Shown here piece after piece: positions 12,772 through 24,700 of a stretch of DNA of 64,000 nt. A program made the position numbers and the translations under genes. The DNA is taken from contig NZ_CP059556.1 in the NCBI RefSeq assembly GCF_024734405.1, forward strand, positions 1,860,001 through 1,924,000, in the 5' to 3' direction. The number at the start of each line of letters is the position of its first letter. Position 1 is the stretch's first letter. Below the pieces are notes generated by a model. The model saw only the letters and a list, made by a program, of their open reading frames with translations, was not told the origin of the DNA and searched no databases. The DNA comes from Saccharopolyspora gregorii. Lineage in GTDB: Bacteria; Actinomycetota; Actinomycetes; Mycobacteriales; Pseudonocardiaceae.

Positions 12772-13959
12772 ATGAGTCAATCCCTCGACCTGCCGAAGCT
12801 GGGCACCGGTCCCTCGGCCATGCTCCGCCCGCCGAAGGAGCTGCGGGACCTGCAGGAACAGGCTCCGGTCTGCAAGGTGCGCACGCCCGCCGGGGACGAG
12901 GCGTGGCTGGTGACCCGGCACGAAGAGGTCAAGCAGCTGCTCAAGGACGAGCGGATCAACCGCTCGCACCCCGATCCGCCCTCGGCGCCCCGCTACGTGG
13001 ACACCCCGTTCTTCAACCTGCTGATCACCGATTCCGACCCGGCGGAGGCGACCCGGCTGCACCGGGAGATGCGGTCGCTGCTGACACCGAGCTTCTCCGC
13101 CCGCAGGCTGGCCCGGCTGCGCCCGAAGGTGGTGGAGCTGGCCGAGGAGATGGTGCAGGCGCTGGTGGACAAGGGTCCGCCGGTCGACCTGCACGCCGAG
13201 TTCTCCCAGCCGTTCGCGCTGCAGGTGCTCTACGAGCTGATCGGCGTGCCGCCGGAGGACCGGATGCACATCGTGCGGATGCTGGGCCGGATGGCGGTGC
13301 TCGGCGACCCCGCGGCGGCGGAGGAGGGCGCCGCCGAGCTGTTCGGCTACATCTCCGAGCTGGTGGGCCGCAAGCGCGGCGACCCGGGCGAGGACGTGAT
13401 CTCCCGGCTCTGCGAGGCGGGCCTGGACGACGAGCGGATCGGCACCCTCGCCGCCGGCGTGCTGTTCGCCGGATTGGACAGCGTGATCAGCCACATCGAC
13501 GTCGGCGTGCTGGTGCTGGCGGGCAACCCGGACAAGCGGGACGCCGCGATGCGCGACGCCGGCACGATGGCGATCGCGGTCGAGGAGGTGCTGCGCGCGG
13601 CGAAGGCGGGCAGCTCGATGCTGCCGCGCTGGGCGGCCGAGGACGTGGAGATCGGCGGGGTGACGATCCGGACCGGCGAGCTGGTGCTGCTGGACTTCAC
13701 GCTGTCCAACTTCGACGAGCGCGCCTTCGACGACCCGGAGCGCTTCGACGTGGGCCGGGTGCCGAACCCGCACCTGACCTTCGGGCACGGGGTGTGGCAC
13801 TGCATCGGGGCCCCGCTGGCGCGCGTGGAGCTGCAGACGGCGTTCAGCACGCTGTTCGGCCGCATCCCGAACCTGCAGGTCGCGGTCGCGCCGGAGGACC
13901 TGAAGCTGGAGAGCGGCCAGCTCTCCGGCGGCGTCCTGGAACTGCCGATCACCTGGTGA
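12772..13959 (+). CDS. Cytochrome P450, macrolide ring hydroxylase/epoxidase type (NysL/AmphL/PimD-like position)
   Basis: A 395-residue soluble bacterial P450. ATG 12772 is chosen over an in-frame upstream GTG because GGAGG at 12759-12763 sits 8 bases before it. Heme ligand Cys344 lies in FGHGVWHCIG; the K-helix ExxR is Glu272-Arg275. The I-helix reads AGLDS (233-237), with Ser where most P450s have the oxygen-activating Thr. It lies 81 bases after the TE gene on the same strand, so co-transcription is likely. In nystatin and amphotericin clusters the P450 at this place hydroxylates the polyol side of the ring, and in pimaricin the related enzyme epoxidises C4-C5. Which reaction occurs here cannot be read from sequence. 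The penultimate module predicts a saturated C4-C5, which argues for hydroxylation over epoxidation. The ferredoxin at 14316 is a plausible electron donor. Confidence 0.9.
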   Translation: MSQSLDLPKLGTGPSAMLRPPKELRDLQEQAPVCKVRTPAGDEAWLVTRHEEVKQLLKDERINRSHPDPPSAPRYVDTPFFNLLITDSDPAEATRLHREMRSLLTPSFSARRLARLRPKVVELAEEMVQALVDKGPPVDLHAEFSQPFALQVLYELIGVPPEDRMHIVRMLGRMAVLGDPAAAEEGAAELFGYISELVGRKRGDPGEDVISRLCEAGLDDERIGTLAAGVLFAGLDSVISHIDVGVLVLAGNPDKRDAAMRDAGTMAIAVEEVLRAAKAGSSMLPRWAAEDVEIGGVTIRTGELVLLDFTLSNFDERAFDDPERFDVGRVPNPHLTFGHGVWHCIGAPLARVELQTAFSTLFGRIPNLQVAVAPEDLKLESGQLSGGVLELPITW

Positions 13960-14045
13960 GCGGGCGGGCGGTGCCGCGGCGGAACGCCCCGCCGCGGCGC
14001 TGTCGGGCCGGCGCGGTGGCGCCGCGCGGCCGATGCGGACACGAC

Positions 14046-14165
14046 CGGCGAGTGCCCGGTCGGCGAGTGCCCAGCCGACGGGTGCCCAGCCGAAGAGTTC
14101 GCGGCCGACGGGTGCCCGGCCGAGGGCGGCAGGGCCGACGAGGGTGCGGGCGAAGGCGCGGACGA
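14046..14165. repeat. 15-bp tandem repeat, about five clear units decaying into more
   Basis: Consecutive 15-base units start at 14046, 14061, 14076, 14091 and 14106, approximating CGRCGRGTGCCCRGC. Recognisable but weaker units continue to about 14165. The array lies in the 356-base gap between the convergent P450 and ferredoxin genes. I see no supported gene in the gap. The 15-base period keeps frames open on both strands, but none has a credible ribosome site or protein family. Confidence 0.8.
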
Positions 14166-14270
14166 GGTGCCGCGCGGCGAGTGCGGTGCTCCGGAGATCC
14201 ATACCTCCGATGCTGCCCGCGTCGAACACGGGTTCGCATCGCTGGATCGGGCGTGACTCGGACGGGGGAC

Positions 14271-14296
14271 GGCCCACCCGCCGCAACGGGTGGGCC
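14271..14296. terminator. Bidirectional hairpin terminator between convergent operons
   Basis: GGCCCACCCG (14271-14280) and CGGGTGGGCC (14287-14296) form a perfect 10-bp stem with loop CCGCAA. It lies about 310 bases past the P450 stop and 20 bases past the ferredoxin stop, so it can end both converging transcripts. There is no U-tract, as is usual in high-GC actinomycetes. Confidence 0.75.
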
Positions 14297-14315
14297 GCCC
14301 ACCTGCGGTGGAGCC

Positions 14316-14513
14316 TCAGGCCTCTTCGACGGTGATCGCCTGCGACGGGCAGATCAGGGCCGCCTGGCGCACGTCGTCCGCGTGCTCCGCGCCGGGCGTC
14401 TCGTCGAGCAGCGTCACGACGCCGTCGTCGTCCTGGTCGAACACGTCGGGCGCGGACAGTACGCACTGTCCGGCACCGACGCAGCGGTCCTTGTCCGCGG
14501 TGATCTTGAGCAT
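14316..14513 (-). CDS. [3Fe-4S] ferredoxin, P450 electron donor
   Basis: A 65-residue acidic ferredoxin. Cys11, Cys17 (CVGAGQC) and Cys55 in ICPS give the C-x5-C...CP pattern of single-cluster [3Fe-4S] actinomycete ferredoxins, which pass electrons from a reductase to P450s. The ATG is preceded on the minus strand by GGAG with 6-base spacing. It is the last gene of the four-gene minus-strand operon, 28 bases after the P450, and corresponds in place and type to NysM/AmphM/PimF. No ferredoxin reductase is present in the window; a housekeeping reductase probably serves. Confidence 0.95.
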   Translation of the reverse strand: MLKITADKDRCVGAGQCVLSAPDVFDQDDDGVVTLLDETPGAEHADDVRQAALICPSQAITVEEA

Positions 14514-14541
14514 GGCTGTCTCCTTCGGGAACGGTGCGTGG

Positions 14542-15708
14542 TCACCAGCGGACCGGCAGCGAGTGCAGCCCGAACAGCACGCCGTCGTACTTGAAGGGCA
14601 GCTCCGCCACCGGTACCGCCGGTTCCAGCTTAGGGATGCGCTCGAACAGGACCCGGTACGCGAGGTCCATCTCCCCGCGCACCAGGTTCTGCCCGAGGCA
14701 CTGGTGCACCCCGTAGCCGAAGGCCACGTGGTGCCGCGCGGCGCGCGTCGGGTCGAAGCGGTGCGGGCAGCCGAAGGCGGCCTCGTCGTGGTTGGCGGCG
14801 GCGACCAGCGGGACGATGCCCTCGCCCTTCGCGATGCGCTGGCCGCTGATCTCCAGGTCGTCGACGGCGACCCGCAGCGCCACCAGGTCGGCCACCGAGT
14901 GCAGCCGCAGCAGCTCCTCGACGATGCCGTCGGCGCCGATCCACTCGGGGTGCAGCAGCAGCGTCAGCACGCCCAGCGAGATGTTGTTCGCGGTCGTCTC
15001 GTGCCCGGCGATGAGCAGCAGCATCGCGACGCCGGACAGCTCGGCCGCGGACATGGTGCCCACCGCGAGCAGCCGGCTGATCAGGTCGTCGCCCGGCCGC
15101 TTCTCCTTGATCGAGATGAGCCTGCCGAGGTAGCGCAGCAGCTCCGTGGTGGCGGCCTCGCGCTTCTGGTCGGTGGCGGTGGTGCTGACCAGCGTCCGGG
15201 TCTTCGCCTCGAAGAAGTCCCGGTCCGCCTTCGGTACCCCGAGCAGGCTGGAGATCACCAGCGACGGCACCGGCAGCGCGAAGTCCGCCACCAGGTCCGC
15301 GGTATCGCCCGCGGCGAGCATGGCGTCCACCCGGTCCTGCACCACCTGCTCGATGGCGGGGCGCATGTCCCGGATGCGGCGCACCGAGAACTCGGAGATC
15401 AGCGTCTTGCGGAACCGGTCGTGGTCGGGCGGGTCGAGCGCCACGAACCAGCCGGGCATGGTGTCGGGGGAGGGCACGCCACCGGTCTTGCCGAGCAGGC
15501 TGGGGAACCCCTCGTGCGTCGGGTTGGAGCTGACGCGCGGGTCGGTGAGCACGGTGCGCACGTCCTCGTGCCGCGTCACCAGCCACACAACGGCGCCGGT
15601 GGGCAGCCGGGCGCGCACCAGCCCGGGCCGCGCGCGGAAGTCGGCGTACTCGGCGGGCGGGAACGACGCGCCGGGGCGGCGCATCGGGAAGTCGACCACG
15701 TCGGACAT
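14542..15708 (-). CDS. Cytochrome P450, probable exocyclic methyl oxidase (NysN/AmphN/PimG-like)
   Basis: A 388-residue P450. ATG 15708 is preferred to a GTG three codons upstream because GGAG lies 8 bases before it. The I-helix AGHETT (234-239) is canonical, ExxR lies in EELLR, and heme Cys337 is in FGYGVHQCLG. In polyene clusters the P450 placed between the ferredoxin and the sugar aminotransferase oxidises the ring methyl branch (C16 in nystatin/amphotericin) to the carboxyl group. Operon position is identical here, so I infer that role. It requires a methylmalonyl-specific module in the middle of the assembly line, which is not in this window. The gene ends 28 bases before the ferredoxin, supporting a P450/ferredoxin pair. 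Confidence 0.92.
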   Translation of the reverse strand: MSDVVDFPMRRPGASFPPAEYADFRARPGLVRARLPTGAVVWLVTRHEDVRTVLTDPRVSSNPTHEGFPSLLGKTGGVPSPDTMPGWFVALDPPDHDRFRKTLISEFSVRRIRDMRPAIEQVVQDRVDAMLAAGDTADLVADFALPVPSLVISSLLGVPKADRDFFEAKTRTLVSTTATDQKREAATTELLRYLGRLISIKEKRPGDDLISRLLAVGTMSAAELSGVAMLLLIAGHETTANNISLGVLTLLLHPEWIGADGIVEELLRLHSVADLVALRVAVDDLEISGQRIAKGEGIVPLVAAANHDEAAFGCPHRFDPTRAARHHVAFGYGVHQCLGQNLVRGEMDLAYRVLFERIPKLEPAVPVAELPFKYDGVLFGLHSLPVRW

Positions 15709-15738
15709 GATCCGCACTCCATCGTCGTCTGCTGGTGG

Positions 15739-16791
15739 TCAGTTCCGGCCGTAGAACTCGCGGATGCGGGCCACGACGTGCTCCTGGTCGGCGGCGGTGA
15801 GCCCGGTGTAGGTGGGCAGGTAGAGCCCGTCCGCGCTGAACCGGGCGGCGTTGAGCTCGGGCCAGGCGGCGTCGAAGTACCCGGGCTGGTGGCTCATCGG
15901 CTTGAAGAACAACCGGGTCTCGATGCCGTGCCCGGCGAGGTGGGCGCGCAGCCCCTCGCGGTCGCGGGCGCGCAGGTCGTACATCCACAGCACGTCGCGC
16001 GGCGGCATCAGCCCGATGCCGTCGACGTCGCGCAACCCCTCGTCGTAGCGCTGCTCGATCTCCTTCCGCAGCGCGAGGATCTCGTCGAGCCGTTCGGTCT
16101 GGGCGAGCGCGACGGCGGCCTGCATCGCGGTCATCCGGAAGTTGTAGGCCAGCTTCTTGTGCAGGAAGCTGTGATCCGCGGTGAAGGCCATGCCGCGCAG
16201 GTGCGCGAGCTGCCCGGCCAGCCACGGGTCGCCGGTGAGGCAGATCCCGCCCTCCCCGGCCGTGATGATCTTGTTGGCGAACAGCGAGAAGCAGGCGATG
16301 TCGGCGACCGGCGGCACCCCGTGCGCCTCCGCGGAGTCCTCCACGACGCGCAGGCCGTACTGGTGCGCCAACTCCATGATCGGGTCCATCGCGCAGCGCC
16401 TGCCGTACACGTGCACCGGCATGATCACCTTGGTGTGCGGGGTGATCTTCTCCTCGATGCGGTCCACGTCGATGTTCAGGTCGTCGCCGCAGTCCACGAA
16501 CACCGGGGTCGCGCCGTGGTAGGTGACCGCCCAGGCGGAGGCGATCATGGTGAACTCGGGGACGATGACCTCGTCGCCGGGCCCGACCCCGAGCGCGCGC
16601 AGCGCCAGCGTCAGCGCCGTGGTGCCCGAGGAGCAGGCCACGCCGTGCGCGGAGCCGTGCCTGCGGGCGAACTCCTCCTCGAAGCGCGGCACGAACGGGC
16701 CTTGCGAGGAGATCCAGCCCCCGGCGACGGCCTCGGTGACGTACTCCTGCTCGCGACCCTGCAACCAGGGCTGGGAGACCGGAACGCGCAT
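15739..16791 (-). CDS. PLP-dependent NDP-sugar aminotransferase (DegT/DnrJ/EryC1/StrS family), mycosamine-type
   Basis: 350 residues. Fold type I sugar aminotransferase: N-terminal GGWISSQG, SSGTTAL phosphate-binding segment, VEDSAEAHG with the PLP-contacting Asp, and Lys174 in FANKIITAGEGG as the Schiff-base lysine. The GWISSxG start is typical of perosamine-synthase-like members. NysDII/AmphDII of this type convert a GDP-3-keto-6-deoxymannose to GDP-mycosamine. ATG 16791 shares one base with the stop of the upstream glycosyltransferase (TGATG), so the two are translationally coupled. The expected partner, GDP-mannose 4,6-dehydratase, is not in the window. If it is absent from the genome, a different amino sugar would have to be considered. 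Confidence 0.92.
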   Translation of the reverse strand: MRVPVSQPWLQGREQEYVTEAVAGGWISSQGPFVPRFEEEFARRHGSAHGVACSSGTTALTLALRALGVGPGDEVIVPEFTMIASAWAVTYHGATPVFVDCGDDLNIDVDRIEEKITPHTKVIMPVHVYGRRCAMDPIMELAHQYGLRVVEDSAEAHGVPPVADIACFSLFANKIITAGEGGICLTGDPWLAGQLAHLRGMAFTADHSFLHKKLAYNFRMTAMQAAVALAQTERLDEILALRKEIEQRYDEGLRDVDGIGLMPPRDVLWMYDLRARDREGLRAHLAGHGIETRLFFKPMSHQPGYFDAAWPELNAARFSADGLYLPTYTGLTAADQEHVVARIREFYGRN

Positions 16792-18194
16792 CACAGCCCC
16801 GCCTTCTGCGCGGCGAGCGCGGGCAGTTCGGCCAGCAGGTCCGCGGCCGCCTCCCGGCCACCCGCGTCGCGCAGCAGCTGCCCGAACACCTCGGCGCGGT
16901 CCCGGAACGAGCGCTCGTCGAGCACCCGGGTGAGCTTGTCCAGCACGTCCGCGACGTCGATCGTCTCCGGCCGGTCCAGGGTGAGGCTCACCCCGAAGTC
17001 GCGGCCGCGCACCGCCTGGTCGTCGCAGTCCACCCACAGCGGCCGGACCACCAGCGGCTTGCCGAAGTGCAGGCCTTCGTGGAAGCCGTTGCCGCCCGCG
17101 TGCGTGAAGAACAGCCGCACCGAGGGGTGCGCGAGCACGTCCAGCTGCGAGGGCACCCAGGCCTCCACCCGCAGGTTCGCGGGCAGCTCGGCCGCGGGCG
17201 GTAGCAGGTGCTGCTGCTCGGCGGGCAGCTTCCACAGCACGTCGGTGCCGCGCTCGCCGAGCCTGCGGGTGACCTCCAGCAGCGAGCGCACCTGTTCGGC
17301 GGTGAGCCGCGTGATGGTGCCGAAACCCATGTACACCACGGAATCCCGCGCGGACAGCCAGGCGGCGAGCCCGTCGTCCTCGGGCGCCTGCGGCAGCGGC
17401 GGCACCATCGTGCCGACCAGCCGCAGGTGCTCGGGGGCGGAGAACGGGTAGTCCAGTTCGGCGACGGAGTAGCACAGCACCAGCTCCGCGTGCTCGATGC
17501 GGGACATGAACCCGCCCGCCTCCGGCGCGATGCCCAGCTCGTCGCGGATCCGCTGGTCCCGGGCGGCGCGTTCGCGCAGCTCCTTGGTGAGGAACATGCC
17601 GAGCGTGCGGAACTTGAACACCCGGTTCGCGAGCCGCTGCCACGGCGACATCTCGTAGGGCAACCCGGAGTGCGGGACGGGGAAGTCCGGTCCGGTGTAG
17701 GACTTCGCGAACGGGATGTGCGAGGTGAGCACGTTGCTCGGCATGAACGGCACGCCCAGCACGAACGGGATGCCCTTGGTGATGGCCAGTTCGCAGCCGT
17801 AGGAGCACATGCTCTCCACGACCAGCAGCGCCGGGCGGATCTCCTCGACGGCGGCCTCCAGCGCGCGGTACTTGTCGATGCGCGCCTCGGGGGAGAAGGT
17901 GTGCCGGATGACCGCGCGGTGCGCCTTGAAGCGGGACCGCTGCGTGACCTCCCGGTACACCTCGTCGTCCCAGGTGACCGCGGACATCTCCGGGACGACC
18001 GGGCCGAGCGGGACGAAGTGCACCGGGCTGTCCACCTGCTGCGCCGCCACCTCGTCGCGCCGGTTGTCGTCGGTGGCGAAGTGCAGGTCGGCGACACCGC
18101 GCCGGGACAGCTCCTGCGCCAGCACGAGCAGCGGGTTGAGCAGCCCGCTCTCCGGGTAGCTGACGAACAGGATCGGCCGCCGGGTCGATTCCAT
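16791..18194 (-). CDS. Family 1 glycosyltransferase, polyene aminosugar transferase type (NysDI/AmphDI-like)
   Basis: 467 residues, GT-B fold. The N-terminus (RPILFVSYPESGLLNPLLVL) with a Ser-rich acceptor half, and the donor-site segment HAGGNGFHEG at about residue 365, match UDP-glucuronosyltransferase-related enzymes that load mycosamine on polyene macrolactones. ATG 18194 is preceded by GGAGGG at 7 bases and is preferred over a GTG two codons upstream. It heads the minus-strand operon glycosyltransferase-aminotransferase-P450-ferredoxin and diverges from the loading PKS gene, sharing a 197-base promoter region. Similarity to AmphDI is from memory of the family; the linkage site is inferred, not seen. 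Confidence 0.9.
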   Translation of the reverse strand: MESTRRPILFVSYPESGLLNPLLVLAQELSRRGVADLHFATDDNRRDEVAAQQVDSPVHFVPLGPVVPEMSAVTWDDEVYREVTQRSRFKAHRAVIRHTFSPEARIDKYRALEAAVEEIRPALLVVESMCSYGCELAITKGIPFVLGVPFMPSNVLTSHIPFAKSYTGPDFPVPHSGLPYEMSPWQRLANRVFKFRTLGMFLTKELRERAARDQRIRDELGIAPEAGGFMSRIEHAELVLCYSVAELDYPFSAPEHLRLVGTMVPPLPQAPEDDGLAAWLSARDSVVYMGFGTITRLTAEQVRSLLEVTRRLGERGTDVLWKLPAEQQHLLPPAAELPANLRVEAWVPSQLDVLAHPSVRLFFTHAGGNGFHEGLHFGKPLVVRPLWVDCDDQAVRGRDFGVSLTLDRPETIDVADVLDKLTRVLDERSFRDRAEVFGQLLRDAGGREAAADLLAELPALAAQKAGL

Positions 18195-18254
18195 GGGCAC
18201 ACCCTCCAGAGTCGGCGTCCCGGCCGGGACGGGGAACTTTCTCCCACAGCGGGG

Positions 18255-18270
18255 TGCGGGGAATCCTTAG
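18255..18270 (-). promoter_or_regulatory. PAS-LuxR (PimM-type) operator-like sequence, glycosyltransferase side
   Basis: On the minus strand this reads CTAAGGATTCCCCGCA, matching 12 of 16 positions of the published PimM consensus CTVGGGAWWTCCCBAG known from polyene clusters. It lies about 60-75 bases upstream of the glycosyltransferase start. No PAS-LuxR regulator is in the window, so the assignment is tentative. Confidence 0.4.
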
Positions 18271-18305
18271 TCCTGCGCCCGCTTCCAGCCCCGCGACCTG
18301 CGGCT

Positions 18306-18321
18306 CTAGGGAAAAGTACAG
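18306..18321 (+). promoter_or_regulatory. PAS-LuxR (PimM-type) operator-like sequence, loading-PKS side
   Basis: CTAGGGAAAAGTACAG matches 12 of 16 positions of CTVGGGAWWTCCCBAG with a perfect left half. It sits about 70-85 bases before the loading PKS start. Together with the neighbouring site it would let one regulator control both divergent operons. Confidence 0.4.
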
Positions 18322-18391
18322 CGAATCGGCACCTACGCTGCGCACTCGAATGGTGCAGTCCCGCCCGACTTCTCCTGAGGTGGTGCAGCGC

Positions 18392-21559
<3,168 letters not shown>

Positions 21560-21576
21560 CCCACCGCCCCCCGTTC

Positions 21577-21733
21577 TTCCTGTCAGCGGCGAAGTCGCTG
21601 AGCAGCGACCGCGCACGTAGCAGGACCACCCGCGGGTTCTCAGCGCTTCCCTCGCGAGGACAGCGTTTTCTCCTGTGGCGGAGCCACCGGTGAAAACGAT
21701 CCCGCAGCGAGGGAAGCGCTGAGGTTCCGCCAC
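21577..21733 (+). repeat. Structured intergenic repeat, copy A
   Basis: About 157 bases. It has a small 5' hairpin (TCAGCGGC...GTCGCTGA), then a long hairpin. The outer 17-bp arms CTCAGCGCTTCCCTCGC (21639-21655) and its exact complement (21707-21723), an inner CGTTTTC/GAAAACG pair (21664-21670, 21692-21698) and a GTGGC-GGA-GCCAC tip form one extended structure. The same element recurs at 51617, 55424 and 59474. This copy lies between two same-strand PKS genes, where it could act as an attenuator or processing site. Confidence 0.9.
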
Positions 21734-21786
21734 CGGACCCGCAGAGCACGACGAGCCCGGAGACAAGCCGAGCAAAGGACTGACCG

Positions 21787-24700
21787 GTGCAGGATGACCA
21801 GCAGGACAAAGTCGTCGACTACTTGCGGCGGCTCACCGTCGACCTGCGCCACGCGCGCAGGCGCATCGAGGAGCTGGAGGACCGCGAGCGGGAACCGATC
21901 GCGGTGGTCGGCATGGCGTGCCGCTACCCGGGCGGGGTGCGTTCGCCGGAGGACCTGTGGCAGCTGGTGGCGGCGGGCGCGGACGCGGTGTCGGACTTCC
22001 CCGCGGACCGCGGCTGGGACCTGGCGGCGCTGCGCCGCGACAGCACCACCACGACCGGCGGTTTCCTGGACGACGCGGCGGGGTTCGACGCGGAGTTCTT
22101 CGGGATCTCCCCGCGCGAGGCGCAGGCGATGGACCCGCAGCAGCGGCTGCTGCTGGAGGTGTGCTGGGAGGCGGTGGAGCGCGCCGGGGTGGTACCGGCG
22201 GCGTTGCGCGGCACCCGGGCCGGGGTGTTCGTCGGCTCCTACCACTGGGGCCGGTCGCAGGCGGTGGCCGCGGACCTGGGCGGGCACACGATGACGGGTA
22301 CGGCGGCGAGCGTGCTGTCCGGCAGGCTCGCGTACGCGCTGGGCCTGGAGGGCCCGGCGCTGACGGTGGACACGGCGTGCTCGTCGTCGCTGGTGGCGCT
22401 GCACCTGGCGGCGCGGTCGCTGCGCGCGGAGGAGTCGTCGCTGGCGATCGTCGGCGGGGTGACGGTGCTGTCCGACCCGTCGTTGTTCGTGGAGTTCAGC
22501 AGGCAGGGTGGGTTGTCGGCGGACGGACGCTGCAAGGCGTTCTCGGCGGACGCGGACGGCACGGGCTGGGCGGAGGGGGCCGGGGTGCTGGTGCTGCAAC
22601 GGCTCGCCGACGCGCGGCGGGAGGGGCGCGAGGTGCTGGCGGTGCTGCGCGGCAGCGCGGTGAACCAGGACGGCGCGTCGAACGGGCTGACGGCGCCGAA
22701 CGGCCCGGCGCAGCGGCGGGTGATCGAGCGGGCGCTGGCGAGCGCCGGGCTCGAGCCGTCCGATGTGGACGCCGTCGAGGCGCACGGCACGGGTACTCCG
22801 CTGGGTGATCCGATCGAGGCGCAGGCGCTGCTGGAGGCCTACGGGACCGGCCGGGACCGGCCGCTGTGGCTGGGTTCGTTGAAGTCGAACATCGGGCACG
22901 CGCAGGCCGCCGCCGGCGTCGGTGGCGTGATCAAGGTGGTGCAGGCGATGCGGCACGGCGTGCTGCCGCGCACCTTGCACGCGGCGGAACCGTCACCGCA
23001 CGTGGACTGGAGCGCCGGTTCGCTGCGCCTGCTGACCGAGCAGGTGGACTGGCCGGGCACCGATCGGCCGCGGCGGGCCGCGGTGTCCTCGTTCGGGGTG
23101 AGCGGCACCAACGCGCACGCCGTGCTGGAGCAGGCGCCGCCGGTGGCGGCCGGCGAGCCCGGCGACGCGGCACCGGAGTCCGGTGGCACCGTCCCGTGGG
23201 TGCTCTCCGCCCGCACCGAGCGGGCGTTGCGCGCGCAGGCCGAGCGGCTGGCCGACCACCTCGGCTCCGCCGAGCCGGATCCGGTGGACGTCGGGCATGC
23301 GCTGGTGCGCACCCGCTCGTCGTTCGAGCACCGCGCCACCGTGCTCGGCGCGGACCGGGAGCGGCTGCTGTCCGGGTTGCGCTCGCTCGCCGCGGACACC
23401 CCGGACCCGTCGGTCGTGCGGGGCGTCGCGGACGTCGGCGCCGACGGCGGGATCGTGTTCGTCTTCCCCGGCCAGGGCGCCGCGTGGGCCGGGATGGGTC
23501 GCGCGCTGCTGGCCGAGTCACCGGTGTTCGCGGCGCGCATCGCCGAGTGCGAGCAGGTGTTCGCCGAGTTCGTGGACTGGTCGCTGGTGGCGGTGCTGCG
23601 CGGCGCGGACGGCGCCCCGTCGCTGGAGCGCGACGACGTGCAGCAGCCGGCGACGTTCGCGGTGATGGTGGCGCTGGCCGAGCTGTGGCGGTCCCGCGGC
23701 GTCGAACCCGATGCGGTGGTGGGCCATTCGCAGGGCGAGATCGCGGCCGCGGTGGTGGCCGGGGCGCTGTCGTTGCGGGACGGCGCGCAGCTGGTCGCGC
23801 GGCGCGGGAAGGTCATCGGCGAACGGCTCGCGGGCACCGGCGGCCTGCTCTCGGTGGCGCTGCCGCGCGACGAGGTGCAGCGCCGGATCGAGGGCCGGGA
23901 GCTGTCGCTGGCCGCGGTGAACGGCCCGGCGTCGGTGGCGGTGTCCGGTTCGGAGGCAGAGCTGGACGCGCTGGCCGCGGAGCTCGTCGCGGAGGACGTG
24001 CGGGTCCGCCGGGTCCCGATGGACTACCCGTCGCACTCCGCGCACGTGGAGCCGCTGCGGGAGGAACTGCTCGCCGGGTTCGCCGGGATCACCCCGCTGG
24101 TGCCGCGGGTCCCGTTCCGCTCCACCGTCACCGGCGAGTGGTGCACCGCGGCGGACACCGGACCCGAGCACTGGTTCCGGAACATGCGCGGCACCGTGCT
24201 GTTCGCCCCGGCCGTGGACGCCCTGCTGGCGGACGGTTTCCGGGTGTTCCTGGAGGTCGGGGCGCACCCGGTGCTGACCGCGGCCGTCCAGGACCTGATC
24301 GAGCGGCACGAGGTGCCCGCCGTCGCCACCGGCACGCTGCGCCGCGACGACGGCGGGCTCGACCGGTTCCTGACCGCGGCGGCCGAGGTGTTCGTCCGCG
24401 GCGCCGGGGTGGACTGGTCCCGCGACCTGCCCGGTGGCCGGGTGGTGGACCTGCCGACCTACGCCTTCCAGCACCAGCGGTTCTGGACCGGGCCGTCGCG
24501 GGCGGGCGATGCGGTGGACGCGGAGTTCTGGGCGGCGGTGGAGCAGCGGGACGCGCGGGCGCTGACCGCGAGCCCGGACGTGGACGAGCGGGCGCTGGCC
24601 GCGGTGCTGCCCGCGCTCTCGGCGTGGCGGGAGCAGCGCCGCGCGGCCTCGGCGGCCGACGCGTGGCGCTACGAGGTGGCCTGGACGCCGGTGGACGACC

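Larger units (their letters stand above)
18195..18391. promoter_or_regulatory. Divergent promoter region of the glycosyltransferase operon and the loading PKS
   Basis: 197 bases between two outward-facing starts. It is locally less GC-rich than its neighbours and holds two GGGA-centred elements (18255-18270 and 18306-18321), listed separately, plus GGGAACTTTCTCCC at 18232-18245. No convincing -10/-35 pair could be assigned by eye. Confidence 0.65.

Noticed and set aside
14046-14165. Tandem repeat considered as a CRISPR array
   Set aside because: Units of 15 bases are contiguous without unique spacers, and there are no cas genes.
21577-21733. Repeat copies considered as ends of an insertion sequence
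   Set aside because: No transposase frame or target duplication is associated with any copy, and each copy is a complete compact palindrome.
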